IMG/VR virus record: IMGVR_UViG_3300046004_001785
Span: 1 to 31,806 of that record
Source of the DNA: a virus
Length of the DNA stretch: 31,806 nt
Strand: one strand, 5' to 3'
This document shows, one piece after another, positions 1-9,576 of this stretch; within the stretch, counting starts at the first letter, position 1; each line of letters opens with the position of its first letter. The notes beneath the pieces are model-generated. The model did not search any database. It worked only from the letters and a program-made list of their open reading frames with translations, and had not been told where the DNA came from. Made by a program: the position numbers and the translations under genes.

Positions 1-28
1 CTCTTCCGATCTGTGGAAAGAGAGAGAA
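1..28. other. Sequencing-adapter remnant plus unexplained bases
   Basis: Bases 1-12 (CTCTTCCGATCT) are the 3' end of the standard Illumina TruSeq-type adapter. Bases 13-28 are a purine-rich stretch with no counterpart in the paralogous gene at 28975. Homology to that gene begins exactly at base 29. I read the first 28 bases as non-biological or chimeric sequence left on the contig end, so nothing here should be translated. Confidence 0.88.
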
Positions 29-820
29 GCAACTATAAATTGGGTTGGTACATATAATATAGCTATTGGTTTCTATCGACATTGGTTTATCAACACCCCA
101 GCGGCCAATGGTACACTTAATATAGTTGGTAATATATTAGGCGGTGCTAGTACTACTTTAGGTGTAATTAATCAAACAGCAGCAAATTATACAGTAAATA
201 TAACGGGTAATGTGACTGCTGGTTCAAACGCTGGTATTCTAATGCAAGCAGCATCAATTATTAATGTGACAGGTAATGTGACTGGTGCCGCTAATAACGC
301 AATAACATTTAATGGTGGTTCTGGTACAGTAACGGTAACAGGTAATGTGAATGCTGGTACAGTTGCCGCTATTAGTAATAACACCACCAATTCAACATTT
401 ATTATTAATGGCAACGTAACTGCAAGTTCAGCAGCTAATGGAATATTAGGCAACGTTGTTGGTTCACTTGTAACAGTTAATGGTAACCTAACTAATACAT
501 CAGATTATATGGCAGTAAATGCGTTTAAAATGCGTATTTCACCAACAACTGAACAAACTTGGACATTTCAAACTGGTAGCGGAAATAGACTTATGTATAC
601 AGCTAATGCATTCAGTGGTGGTACAATGCCACTAGCTAGTGATGTTAGATATGGCGTAAGTTATGCTGGTGGTGCATTAAGTGGGACTTGTTATGTACCA
701 AATCCTAATAGTGTTGCATTTGGCGTACCAGTAGATAATACCACAGGTACAACAATCATAACAAGAGCTCAACTTTTATCAGATATGGGGGCTTTAGTGG
801 CTGCTTATCCTCAAATCTAA
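29..820 (+). CDS. Beta-helix fibre-like virion protein, 5'-truncated (paralogue C)
   Basis: The reading frame is open to the contig edge, and the true start is missing. The translation from base 29 (ATINWVGTYNIAIG...) matches the interior of the protein at 28975-30171 and continues to its end. The central part is built of short NITGNVT / VNGNLTN-type rungs, as expected of a parallel beta-helix. The last ~95 residues (from KMRISPTTEQTW to the C-terminal AAYPQI) form a conserved end domain shared by all three paralogues in this window. It is probably an exposed virion or fibre protein, by context and fold type only. The first 200 bases are identical to 29377-29576, after which the copies diverge, which suggests recent recombination or an assembly join. 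The stop overlaps the next start by one base. Confidence 0.8.
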   Translation, partial: ATINWVGTYNIAIGFYRHWFINTPAANGTLNIVGNILGGASTTLGVINQTAANYTVNITGNVTAGSNAGILMQAASIINVTGNVTGAANNAITFNGGSGTVTVTGNVNAGTVAAISNNTTNSTFIINGNVTASSAANGILGNVVGSLVTVNGNLTNTSDYMAVNAFKMRISPTTEQTWTFQTGSGNRLMYTANAFSGGTMPLASDVRYGVSYAGGALSGTCYVPNPNSVAFGVPVDNTTGTTIITRAQLLSDMGALVAAYPQI

Positions 821-1194
821 TGAATGATAAATTTATATATGAGGATGGAGATAAAGATGATTGTTTTTTTATTCATAAAGATATTCAATATCAACTAAGT
901 AATAAAAAGATAATCATAATACCAAAAGGAATGGAAACTGACTTTGCAACTATTCCAAGGTTCTTTTGGCGTTTATTTCCACCTCACTTAAAGAAATATA
1001 GACGTGGAGCTATAGTACACGATTACTTATATATGACAGAAGATGTGGTAACAAGTAGAACTTTTGCTGACGCAGAATTTAGAAGAATACTAATCAACCA
1101 ATCAACACCTAAATGGCAAGCTTGGTTATTCTGGTTAGTAATAAGATTATTTGGAAATAAAAGATGGAATAAATATAAACAAAATGCCAGTTAG
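820..1194 (+). CDS. DUF1353 family phage protein (copy 1)
   Basis: This 124-residue protein carries the DUF1353 signature: an ETDFATIPRFFWRLFPP segment (residues ~38-55), then an AIVHDYLY segment and FADAEFRRIL. DUF1353 is common in tailed-phage structural regions. Its biochemical role is unknown, though the conserved HD pair has led to suggestions of an enzymatic function. The start ATG overlaps the stop of the preceding fibre-like gene by one base, so the two are translationally coupled. A clear paralogue (31365-31751) sits directly after another fibre-like protein at the other contig end, which makes fibre plus DUF1353 a repeated cassette. The two copies agree strongly in the core and differ mainly at both termini. 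Confidence 0.85.
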   Translation: MNDKFIYEDGDKDDCFFIHKDIQYQLSNKKIIIIPKGMETDFATIPRFFWRLFPPHLKKYRRGAIVHDYLYMTEDVVTSRTFADAEFRRILINQSTPKWQAWLFWLVIRLFGNKRWNKYKQNAS

Positions 1195-1645
1195 ATTAGG
1201 AAAAGATAAAGAAGGTTGTTATGCTGCTTGGGGACAAGAAGGTAAACATTATTATTATACTTGTGATAATTCACAATCATTATCAATTGCTAAATCAAAA
1301 GCTAACGCACAGGGAAGGGCTATAAACGCTTCATTTGCTGAAAGCTATACAGACTATCCACAAGCTGCTTCCGACAACGCTCAGCAAGCTTTAGATTGGG
1401 CTAAAGAAAATGGTTGGGGAGATTGTGGTACACCAGTTGGTAAAGCAAGAGCTAATCAACTAGCAAAAAGAGAACCAATCTCAAGAGATACAATAGCAAG
1501 AATGGCTTCATTTGAAAGACACAGACAAAGTTCTGATAGAGCTTTAGGTGAAGGCTGTGGTCGTTTAATGTGGCAAGCTTGGGGTGGTGATGAAGGTATT
1601 GCTTGGGCCCAACGTAAATTAAAAGAAATAGATAATGGCAACTAA
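1184..1645 (+). CDS. Small phage protein of unknown function with conserved C-terminal motif
   Basis: I chose the ATG at 1184, which overlaps the DUF1353 stop by 11 bases. A longer reading from a TTG at 1151 is open but would sit deeper in the upstream gene. The 153-residue product has an N-terminal half with Gly/Tyr-rich strands (GCYAAWGQEG, HYYYTC). Its C-terminal half (from KREPISRDTIARMASF through GCGRLMWQAWGG to AQRKLKEID) resembles a short module that, from memory, recurs in phage head or structural loci. I cannot assign a biochemical function. Its place between DUF1353 and a gp10-like gene suggests a virion or assembly role. It overlaps the next gene by 11 bases. Confidence 0.75.
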   Translation: MPVRLGKDKEGCYAAWGQEGKHYYYTCDNSQSLSIAKSKANAQGRAINASFAESYTDYPQAASDNAQQALDWAKENGWGDCGTPVGKARANQLAKREPISRDTIARMASFERHRQSSDRALGEGCGRLMWQAWGGDEGIAWAQRKLKEIDNGN

Positions 1646-1940
1646 TATTCAATCAGATTTAAGCCAAGCGGCAATGATAATGACTCAACTTGTTCAAGCT
1701 GAGCTTAAAAGGCAGCGTTTAGTTGATACTGGTAAACTATTAAACTCAATAAAGTTTACTGCAAAGAAAGATTCGAAAGGATATAAACTAACAATGACAT
1801 CTCTAGATTATTTCGAATATTTGAATAAGGATTACAATATAATCAACAACGTAATCAAATCATCTCAATTCAAACAAGTACAAGACTTATTAGCTAAAGC
1901 TCTGGCTCAAGAAATACAAGATGAGTTAACCAAAAGTTAA
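1635..1940 (+). CDS. HK97 gp10-like tail/neck protein
   Basis: This 101-residue protein has the layout of the HK97 gp10-like (neck/tail completion) family. It has an N-terminal amphipathic helix, a VDTGKLLNSIKF segment at about residues 30-41 matching the family's typical DTGxLxxSI motif, a short beta region, and a C-terminal helix (FKQVQDLLAKALAQEIQDEL). Such proteins act at the head-tail interface during assembly. It overlaps the preceding gene by 11 bases and is the last gene before the late promoter candidate for the tail-tip genes. The assignment rests on this motif and on size, so it is moderate. Confidence 0.6.
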   Translation: MATNIQSDLSQAAMIMTQLVQAELKRQRLVDTGKLLNSIKFTAKKDSKGYKLTMTSLDYFEYLNKDYNIINNVIKSSQFKQVQDLLAKALAQEIQDELTKS

Positions 1941-1975
1941 AAACAAAAGTATGTTAAGCATAATTTATTATAAAC
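1939..1975 (+). promoter_or_regulatory. Late promoter candidate PL1
   Basis: AAAAAC at 1939-1944, then exactly 15 bases, then ATAATTTATTATAAAC at 1960-1975. The downstream block starts 24 bases before the ATG at 1984. This is one of nine occurrences of the same bipartite element, and the C of the upstream block is always 16 bases before ATAATTT in the seven best copies. Confidence 0.65.
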
Positions 1976-1983
1976 ATTAAATT

Positions 1984-3471
1984 ATGGCTTATTCAATTAT
2001 AGCACAACCACAAGATTTCACGCCCGTATATAATCCAATATATTTTTATATTGATTCAAGCAATAAAGGTGAGGAAGGTTTTAAATATATAGCTGATGTC
2101 TTTTCAGCTGGTACAAACGATAGATTATCTCGTTATAAACTATTCCCTAGACCTAATGATGGCTACGGTGTAGTTGATGTTAACCAAATACTTTCAACTC
2201 AAACTACTTATACTCTTGACCAAAATGCTCATTCATTTAATCAATGTTTTAATGATTATGTAAATTATGATGTTAGATTTGGTGAGGAATTTATTTATTT
2301 CTGGCCATTTGATGATACCTTATTTACACTTACAGGTTCAACAGCTGGTTTTACAACATTTATTAATACAGGTTCTACAACTCCTCACTATTTTGTTAGT
2401 GGGGATTCAATCGTTATATCAGCTTCTTCAGTTGATTATAATGGTTTAGTTGGTACTGTCACAGATGTGTTGAATGATTATTCATTTGAGACCAATATCC
2501 CGTGGTTTAGTGGTACCAATGCTGGTACTGTAGTATTTTCTGATTACGCCAAAACAGTCTTTTTATATAATGTAATTAGTACAGCTAATACAGCTTTTAA
2601 CGGAGCTGTAAGTCATCAAGATTTTCCAACTTATCAACAAAGTGGTTATACACTTAATACAGTAAGTCCAAATTCACGTAAATTTGTAACGAGTGTTCCA
2701 AATGAATATTCTGTTAAAATAGAAAATAATATGTGGATTCATTATAATATAACAAGTGGTGGTACAAGACCATTAGGTATGTATGTTAATACGTTTGACG
2801 CAAATGGTAATGGTTTAGGAATGTATAACTTCAATAATCTATTAACAGGTGCTACTAAACCAATGGAACAAGTTGCTTGTGGGCCTAATGATTTATTAAA
2901 CTTCAGTCCATCAGGAACAGTTATATCTGGTTCATCATCAATATTTGGTGCTAATGTTGCAAGTTATACAGTTTATTTATATGTGAATGTATTGGGTACT
3001 GATTTAAGAATATCAGAAATTAAAACTTTCAATATAAATTCAGATTGTTTCAAATTTACCAATATTGAATTGTTATTTATGGACCGATTAGGCTCATTTA
3101 TACCAGCCAATTTTGAACTTAATTCAATCAGAAGTATCAACATTAACCGAAGTGAATTTAAACGCATTGTAGGTGATTTAAATGGTTCATCTTGGAACTA
3201 TCAATCAACAGAGTTTGGTAACACACCATTGAATATAAATGAAGTTCAACAATTAGAAATACAATCTAATTGGTTAAGTGAGGCTGACGCAGCTTTCTTG
3301 AAAGAGCTATATACAAGCCCAGCGGTATTTATCAAGGAGAAAGGTCAATTCTGGCCAGTTCTTGTAAGAACAAATACAATACAGTTATTAACAAAGAATA
3401 ACAAAAAGAATTTAGCCTATAGAATGGTTATAGAATATTCTAATAACGATTCAATCAATACAATATATTAA
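1984..3471 (+). CDS. Phage tail structural protein (tail tip), 495 aa
   Basis: I recognise the type, a large mostly beta protein of Bacteroidota phage tail regions, but not a named family. The N-terminal part (residues ~1-110, including QPQDFTPVYNPIYFYID and YRLFPRP-like strands) and the C-terminal part (from ~380, RLGSFIPANFELNSIRSININ to MVIEYSNNDSINTIY) look like structural beta domains. The middle contains Ser/Gly/Thr-rich strands. It is followed by only one base before the next gene, so the two form one unit from PL1. Lying next to the hub/fibre-like gene and upstream of the tape measure, it is best read as a distal-tail or baseplate component. No enzymatic motif was seen. Confidence 0.7.
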   Translation: MAYSIIAQPQDFTPVYNPIYFYIDSSNKGEEGFKYIADVFSAGTNDRLSRYKLFPRPNDGYGVVDVNQILSTQTTYTLDQNAHSFNQCFNDYVNYDVRFGEEFIYFWPFDDTLFTLTGSTAGFTTFINTGSTTPHYFVSGDSIVISASSVDYNGLVGTVTDVLNDYSFETNIPWFSGTNAGTVVFSDYAKTVFLYNVISTANTAFNGAVSHQDFPTYQQSGYTLNTVSPNSRKFVTSVPNEYSVKIENNMWIHYNITSGGTRPLGMYVNTFDANGNGLGMYNFNNLLTGATKPMEQVACGPNDLLNFSPSGTVISGSSSIFGANVASYTVYLYVNVLGTDLRISEIKTFNINSDCFKFTNIELLFMDRLGSFIPANFELNSIRSININRSEFKRIVGDLNGSSWNYQSTEFGNTPLNINEVQQLEIQSNWLSEADAAFLKELYTSPAVFIKEKGQFWPVLVRTNTIQLLTKNNKKNLAYRMVIEYSNNDSINTIY

Positions 3472-3472
3472 T

Positions 3473-6400
3473 ATGAGCTTTATAACAAAAATACAATTAG
3501 GTAACTTAGGATATCTAGATATTGATGAGAACGTAAGTGTACCATTAAATTTTAGTGTTGCTGAGATTCAAGATATAAGCAAGAGACAAGGTGGATATTC
3601 AAAGACCATTAAATTACCAGGAACAAAAAACAATAACATTCTTCTTGGCCAATTATTTAATGTTAATATATATGATGCATCATTCAACCAAAATATAAAG
3701 ACTGAATGTACAATACTTCAAAATGGGGTACCAGTATTCAATGGTTATTTACAATTATTGAATGTTGTTAAAAATTCACCAACAGCTTTAAACCCAGACC
3801 AAATTAAAAGTTATGAGGTTGCGGTTAAGGATAACACTGGTGATTTTTATACTAGCCTTCAAGAGAAACGTCTTCAAGATATTGATTTTAGTTTTTATGA
3901 CCATCAATACACATTATCATCAGTAACAGCTACTTCAGCTTATACATCTGATGATGTTTATACTTATTTTTTACCTAATAGACAAAGTGGTGTTTATGTT
4001 TTAACCGATTTTACCCCTTCAATTTATGCTAAAGCTTATTGGGATAGAATATTCTACTACGCTGGTTATTCATACACTTGGACTGGAATGACAGAAACAG
4101 GTTTTGATAAATTAATTATTCCATATAATGGTGATATTCCAAAGGTTGATTTGAGTGGTAACACATTCAGAGCTGGTATATCAGCTTCAACAACTTCTGA
4201 TGTTAATTTAGGCGTAGGTATTAATTTTTTAAATCCATTATTTAATAATGATACAACTGGTTCAAATTTTGATTTAAATAATAATTATGACCCTACTACT
4301 GGTATATATACTAGTAATTTTATTGGTCAAGACCAATTTACAAGAGCTTTTACTTATAAAATTACTTTATCTGCTTCAACAGCAATGACTCAAACTGGTT
4401 TAGGGGCTATTAGATTAGACTTATATCACAGAGGTTATATAGATGGACAATTTGCACCAATATCAGACCCATTATTTTATTCACAAGCATATACTTCTTT
4501 ATCTTTATCTGCTGGTACAAATATACTTGAAACAGGTTATACTACAAATTCATTTATAACACAAGTTTTTAATGGTACTCAAATACAAGAAAGAGTTGAA
4601 GCTAATTATTGGGCTAATGCTGTAACTTGGTTAGACTTAAGTGGTAATACAATACCACAAGCTAATTGGCCTATACTTCAAGTTGAGTTTGGTTTTGATG
4701 AACCAAATGATGTTAATAATTATTTTTATAATACACCAGATTCAACACTTAACGAAGGAATGATTGTTCAAATGAATCAATTTATTCCTACTCAAATTAA
4801 ACAAAAGGATTTTATAGCTTCTATTATAAAGATGTTTAATCTTTATATAACACCTAATCCAGATGATGAAACAAATCTTATTATTCAAACAAGAGATGAG
4901 TTCTACGATAGTGGTAAAACTCTTGATTGGACTAAAAAGATTGATATGCTTTCAGAACAAAAGCTTCAATTTCTTCCAGATGTAACAAACAAACGTATTT
5001 TATTATCTTATAAAGGTGATAAAGACTTATATAATGATGGTTATCTAGCAAGTACTGGTGAAATATTTGGTCAACAACTTTATACCTTCCAAAATGAATT
5101 CGTTCAAGATGTTAAAAAGATTGAACCTATATTTAGCCCAACACCATCGGTTAAAAATATTTCAAATAATATAGTTCCAGCTATTGATAGAAAATCACCT
5201 AAAAATAATATTAGAATACTTTATAATGGTGGTTGGATTGATGGAAATTGGATTTTAGCTGGTAGTGGTGGAACATTTACAAATATTAGTGGATTTTTTA
5301 CAAATTTTACTAAATATCCTTATGCTGGTCACTTTGATAATCCATATATACCTTCAATAGATATTGATTTTGGTACCAATGATTATGAAATGTATAATGA
5401 TTGGAATTATATAACTAATAACAACTTATATAACAAATATTATAAAAGACAAATTTCTCAAATTGAGTCTGGTAAATTATTAACAGCTAAATTCAACTTG
5501 AATGAGTATGATATCAATAATATTGATTTTAGAGATAGAATCTTTATCCACGATACTTATTGGTTCTTAAATAAGATAGTTGATTATAATGCAAATATTG
5601 ATGGTAGTTTAACTACTGTTGAATTGATTAATGTTGATGAGGGGCTTAAATTCTCTCCTACTCAAACAGATATTGAAACGATTGGTGGTTTTACAAATAT
5701 TATTAATAACGAAATATCATTAGGTACTGTTAAATTAGATAATACAATTGGTTCTGTTAATGGTACTGATATATTGGGTGGTCAAGATAATACTTTATCT
5801 GATGGAACTGTTAGAATGCGTATTGCTGGTAATAGTAATAACACTGCTGTTATCAATGGTGAGATTGTTGGTGATTTAAACTCTATTAGCGGCTCTGATT
5901 TATTCGTTCACGGCTACGGTAATACAATCGCTGGCCCAGCAAATAATGTATCAATACAAGGCAATTTAAATACCTTATCATCTTCAACTGAAAATATAAA
6001 TATATTCGGTAGTGGAAATACACTTGGTTATAACACTGGCAATATTGGCTTATATAATTCAAGCAATAATAATGTTGGTAACTTTGTAAGTGGTGCCACG
6101 TTGATAAATAGTAATAACGTAACTATAGCTTCTGATGTAACTAACGTTGTCGTTTTGAATGCTAATGGTATAACTATAACTGGTTCAAATCAAACTTATA
6201 CATCATCTGGTAGTTCATCAGTTGCTTATTTTGAAGTAACTTGGACTGATTTAACTACTATATTAATTCCAGGTAATTTATTACAGGTAGGAGCTTTATA
6301 TAAGATTGATACGGAAGAAACAACTTGGAAAAATAATGGTTTATTTTTACAGGCTATTTCAACTAATCAGTTAGAAAAAATTGGTATTGTATTATTCTTG

Positions 6401-7597
6401 GCACCATCAACTTATCAAACAATAACTGATGGTTACGGAAATAACTGGTTAGGTATTTGGGACTCATCATTAACACCATCAATAGGTGATTTAGTTATAT
6501 GGGGTGGTTTAGTATGGAGTAATGTCAATGGATTAGTAGGAGCTGCTACTGATGATTTTACTCTTGATTCTGAATGGAATAGAATTGATAAGGATTCTTT
6601 TTCAAATAATGAATATACTGAGATAGAAATGACTTGCCAATATGATGTAATTAATGATTGGGTTGAAAGACAATGGGATGGGAATGGTAATGAAGTTGGT
6701 TTAGATTTTATAACACATCAATTAATTTTAGGTAATATTAATAGATGTGAAGTTTCTGATTGGAATTTTGGTACATTAGGAAATCCTTTTTATGAAAATA
6801 AATGTTCTGCTGGATTTTATAATAATAGAGTTGCTGCATTAAATTCAAACGAATGTTTTTCAATCTATTCTAATAGAATTATTTCAGGTGGAGTAATTAC
6901 AGGTAATAAACTTGGTGATTATTCTATATATTATAATGTAGAAGTTAGTATTTTTGGTAATAAAAATAATGGTGAAATTTCAAATAATGGTCAAACTTAT
7001 CAAAACTTTTTTGAAATTTATTATAATACCAATAAAGGTAGTATTTCTTATAACGAAAATACTGGAGGTAGTAGTTTATATATTAGACAAAACTATAATA
7101 ATAGTGCTATTAATACTAATGAATTTGATGGTGGTTATATTCAATATAATGGTAATGATGGACAAATTAATAATAATATTAGTTTATCTACTGGTGAAAG
7201 TATTGAATTTAATACAAATTCTGGCGGTATTGGTAGTAATCAAGGGCCTATAAGATATAATTCAAATAATGGTGAAATATCTTCTTCTATAAATATACAA
7301 TTTAATTCTAATAATGGATATATAGATTCTAATACCTGTCCAACTATTGGACATAATTCAAATTTAGGTAATATTAATAGTAATACAAATATTGATGAGA
7401 TTACTCATAACTCTAATAATGGAAGTATTAATGGTAATGATAGTAATATAAATTTAATATCATATAATTCAAATGGTGGATATATATCTAATAATACTGG
7501 TACAGGTGGTCCTTGGAATATATCTAATAATATCAATAATGGTTATATAAGTGGAACTTTAACTGCTGACGTTACTGATACTATTGTTAATAAATAA
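3473..7597 (+). CDS. Large tail-tip/fibre protein with Asn-rich beta-helix C-terminus, 1374 aa
   Basis: The N-terminal ~700 residues (start MSFITKIQLGNLGYLDIDE, then VAEIQDISKRQGGYSKTIKLPG) look like a virion-attached hub or baseplate domain common in Bacteroidota phages. Residues ~760-910 form short repeated rungs (GNSNNT, GYGNTI, GSGNTLG) typical of a beta-helix. A globular insert follows (YKIDTEETTW, then WLGIWDSSLTPSIGDLV). From ~1100 to the end there is a second, extremely Asn-rich array of NNGxIxxN-like rungs. The architecture is that of a tail hub fused to a receptor-binding or depolymerase-like spike. No catalytic residues can be assigned by eye. The last 800 bases are markedly richer in AAT codons than the rest, which suggests separate acquisition or expansion of the repeats. 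Confidence 0.75.
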   Translation: MSFITKIQLGNLGYLDIDENVSVPLNFSVAEIQDISKRQGGYSKTIKLPGTKNNNILLGQLFNVNIYDASFNQNIKTECTILQNGVPVFNGYLQLLNVVKNSPTALNPDQIKSYEVAVKDNTGDFYTSLQEKRLQDIDFSFYDHQYTLSSVTATSAYTSDDVYTYFLPNRQSGVYVLTDFTPSIYAKAYWDRIFYYAGYSYTWTGMTETGFDKLIIPYNGDIPKVDLSGNTFRAGISASTTSDVNLGVGINFLNPLFNNDTTGSNFDLNNNYDPTTGIYTSNFIGQDQFTRAFTYKITLSASTAMTQTGLGAIRLDLYHRGYIDGQFAPISDPLFYSQAYTSLSLSAGTNILETGYTTNSFITQVFNGTQIQERVEANYWANAVTWLDLSGNTIPQANWPILQVEFGFDEPNDVNNYFYNTPDSTLNEGMIVQMNQFIPTQIKQKDFIASIIKMFNLYITPNPDDETNLIIQTRDEFYDSGKTLDWTKKIDMLSEQKLQFLPDVTNKRILLSYKGDKDLYNDGYLASTGEIFGQQLYTFQNEFVQDVKKIEPIFSPTPSVKNISNNIVPAIDRKSPKNNIRILYNGGWIDGNWILAGSGGTFTNISGFFTNFTKYPYAGHFDNPYIPSIDIDFGTNDYEMYNDWNYITNNNLYNKYYKRQISQIESGKLLTAKFNLNEYDINNIDFRDRIFIHDTYWFLNKIVDYNANIDGSLTTVELINVDEGLKFSPTQTDIETIGGFTNIINNEISLGTVKLDNTIGSVNGTDILGGQDNTLSDGTVRMRIAGNSNNTAVINGEIVGDLNSISGSDLFVHGYGNTIAGPANNVSIQGNLNTLSSSTENINIFGSGNTLGYNTGNIGLYNSSNNNVGNFVSGATLINSNNVTIASDVTNVVVLNANGITITGSNQTYTSSGSSSVAYFEVTWTDLTTILIPGNLLQVGALYKIDTEETTWKNNGLFLQAISTNQLEKIGIVLFLAPSTYQTITDGYGNNWLGIWDSSLTPSIGDLVIWGGLVWSNVNGLVGAATDDFTLDSEWNRIDKDSFSNNEYTEIEMTCQYDVINDWVERQWDGNGNEVGLDFITHQLILGNINRCEVSDWNFGTLGNPFYENKCSAGFYNNRVAALNSNECFSIYSNRIISGGVITGNKLGDYSIYYNVEVSIFGNKNNGEISNNGQTYQNFFEIYYNTNKGSISYNENTGGSSLYIRQNYNNSAINTNEFDGGYIQYNGNDGQINNNISLSTGESIEFNTNSGGIGSNQGPIRYNSNNGEISSSINIQFNSNNGYIDSNTCPTIGHNSNLGNINSNTNIDEITHNSNNGSINGNDSNINLISYNSNGGYISNNTGTGGPWNISNNINNGYISGTLTADVTDTIVNK

Positions 7598-7603
7598 AGT
7601 TTA

Positions 7604-7640
7604 AGAAACTAATATCCAATTAATATAATTTAATATAAAC
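7604..7640 (+). promoter_or_regulatory. Late promoter candidate PL2
   Basis: AGAAAC at 7604-7609, 15 bases, then ATAATTTAATATAAAC at 7625-7640, starting 24 bases before the tape-measure ATG. It lies just after the stop of the 1374-residue tail gene. Confidence 0.65.
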
Positions 7641-7648
7641 AAGAAACA

Positions 7649-9571
7649 ATGGCAGAAAAAACCATACAATTAGATATACTTTTCAATACAGCTGATGCTG
7701 CTACTAATGTACGTGACCTTAAAACAGCTCTTAAGGACCTTAAATCTGCTGCTTTAGAAGCTGGTGAAGGTAGTGAAGCTTTCGCTAAAATCACTCAAAA
7801 GGCTGGTGAACTTAATGATAAAATAAGTCGTGTTAATGATAATATTAGAGCTAACACTGGTTCAGCTGTTGAAAATGCTGCTAGAGGTCTTACAAACTTA
7901 GCTAGTGTTGGTGCTGGTGCTTTTAGTACCGTACAAGGAGCTGCCGTTTTATTTGGTAACGAATCAAAAGACTTAGAAAAAACTCTTGTTAAGTTAAATG
8001 CTGCTGTTGCTTTGACCTCTGGTCTTAAGTCATTAGCGGAGGCCCCAGATATCATCAGAGACTCTGTAAATGCATTTAAAGCATTAAATTTAGTAACAAA
8101 AGTAAATGAAGGTATTACATTTTTAGCTACCGCTGCACAAACAGCATTTGCTGTTGCTACTGGTGGTGTTACACTTTCAATGAATGCGTTGAAGATTGCA
8201 ATTGCTGCTACTGGTATTGGTTTATTAGTTGTTGGTATAGGTCTAGCTGTTACAGCATTAGATGGTTTTAGTTCTGGTGTTGATGATGCTGCCTTGGCCC
8301 AAGACAAATTTAATACAAGTATTGATAATACTAAAACAAAATTAGAAGCATTAAACTTATTATATGATTCTGGTAATTCATTTTTAACTGCAAACTTAAA
8401 CTTGCTTAAAGCAAGAGGTGCATCTCTTGAGGACCAAAATAAAATAGAGACAGCAATTTTTGATTACAATGCTAAAAAATTAAAGTCAGATTTTGATGCT
8501 AACGTTGCTTTAGCTGTATTACAAATTGCCGAAATAAATAGATTAGAAGCAAAAGCAAAATTAGATGAAGATGAAGGAAAAAGACTTACTGATTTAAAAT
8601 CTAAACAAATAATTTTAGATGCTCAACTTGTTAAAGGTCAAATTGAACTTGATAATATTTCAACCAACCGTAATACTTTATTAATTAATCAAGCTAACGC
8701 AATAAGCGATAGAAACGCAAAGGCTGCTAAAGACGCAAAAGATTTAGCTGATAAATTAGCGAAGGAGTTATTAGAAAAAGAAAAAGACACCACTAATAAA
8801 CTAGGTGACGAAATACTTAAAAGGCAACAAGCGTTTAATAAAGCAGAACTTGATGGTATAGCTTTAAGTAGATTAGCTAGAGATGAAGAGTTTAAGATTG
8901 AAGACGAGAAGACTAAAAAACTTATTGATGAGATTAATAAAAGACGTGAAGCTCAAAAATTAGCTGATGATGAATCATCTAGAACTAGATTTGAAGCAGA
9001 AGAGGCTAGTCAAAGAGAATTTGATGCTAGAGAACAAATAGCTCAACAATCATTCAACGCTTTAGCTGGATTAAATGATTTATATTATACTATTGCCGCT
9101 GCAAATGGTAGTAAAGATTTAGAAAGACAAAAGAAACAAGCTAAAGTAGCTTTTGGTATTAATAAAGCTATTAGCATATCTTCAACCATTACTCAAGGTA
9201 TATTTGGTGTGGTTAATGCTTTGACAGCTAAATCCCTTTTACCAGAACCTATTGCTCAAGCTGTTAGAGTTGCTAACGCTGTTGCTATTGGTATAAGTAC
9301 AGCCGCTAACGTAGCTAAGATTGCTTCACAAAAATTTGATGATAGTTCATTTACATCAGCAGCTTCTGGTGGCGGTGGTAGTATTTCAACCCCATCAATT
9401 CCTAACCAAGCAACTCCTTCATCATTTGCTTTATTCGGTACTGGTGGTTCATCTAATCAAGCTGGTGCTGTAGATAATACTGGTGTAGGTGCTCAACGTG
9501 TTTATGTTCTTGAAAGTGATATAACCAATACACAAAATAGGGTTGTATCTTTGGTAGCCGAGATAGGTTAA
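7649..9571 (+). CDS. Tail tape-measure protein
   Basis: This 640-residue protein has the expected tape-measure composition. The N-terminus is helical (NVRDLKTALKDLKSAALEAG). A central hydrophobic stretch at about residues 155-210 (including ATGIGLLVVGIGLAV) could insert in the host membrane during DNA entry. Residues ~290-470 are a long charged coiled-coil rich in Lys, Glu and Ala. A second hydrophobic Ala-rich region at ~505-560 and a Ser/Gly-rich tail follow. Tape measures set tail length and help DNA ejection. At roughly 0.15 nm per residue of helix this length would suit a tail of about 100 nm (inference). It has its own promoter candidate and is followed by a terminator. It lies upstream of its chaperone candidates instead of downstream. 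Confidence 0.85.
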   Translation: MAEKTIQLDILFNTADAATNVRDLKTALKDLKSAALEAGEGSEAFAKITQKAGELNDKISRVNDNIRANTGSAVENAARGLTNLASVGAGAFSTVQGAAVLFGNESKDLEKTLVKLNAAVALTSGLKSLAEAPDIIRDSVNAFKALNLVTKVNEGITFLATAAQTAFAVATGGVTLSMNALKIAIAATGIGLLVVGIGLAVTALDGFSSGVDDAALAQDKFNTSIDNTKTKLEALNLLYDSGNSFLTANLNLLKARGASLEDQNKIETAIFDYNAKKLKSDFDANVALAVLQIAEINRLEAKAKLDEDEGKRLTDLKSKQIILDAQLVKGQIELDNISTNRNTLLINQANAISDRNAKAAKDAKDLADKLAKELLEKEKDTTNKLGDEILKRQQAFNKAELDGIALSRLARDEEFKIEDEKTKKLIDEINKRREAQKLADDESSRTRFEAEEASQREFDAREQIAQQSFNALAGLNDLYYTIAAANGSKDLERQKKQAKVAFGINKAISISSTITQGIFGVVNALTAKSLLPEPIAQAVRVANAVAIGISTAANVAKIASQKFDDSSFTSAASGGGGSISTPSIPNQATPSSFALFGTGGSSNQAGAVDNTGVGAQRVYVLESDITNTQNRVVSLVAEIG

Positions 9572-9576
9572 TAATT

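Noticed and set aside
212-820. Complete gene starting at ATG 212
   Set aside because: The reading frame and homology to paralogue A continue upstream to base 29; the ATG is an internal Met in the beta-helix.
1-820. Direct terminal repeat of the phage genome
   Set aside because: The shared block lies internally at 29377, not at the right end, and the copies diverge after 200 bases, so it is paralogy or an assembly join, not a terminal repeat.
1151-1183. TTG start at 1151 for the gene ending at 1645
   Set aside because: It would overlap the DUF1353 coding region by 44 bases, and an ATG at 1184 gives an ordinary short overlap.
6700-7590. Asn codon-rich repeats as a diversity-generating-retroelement target
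   Set aside because: No reverse transcriptase, template repeat or C-type lectin end domain is visible, and the Asn pattern is explained by a beta-helix rung array.
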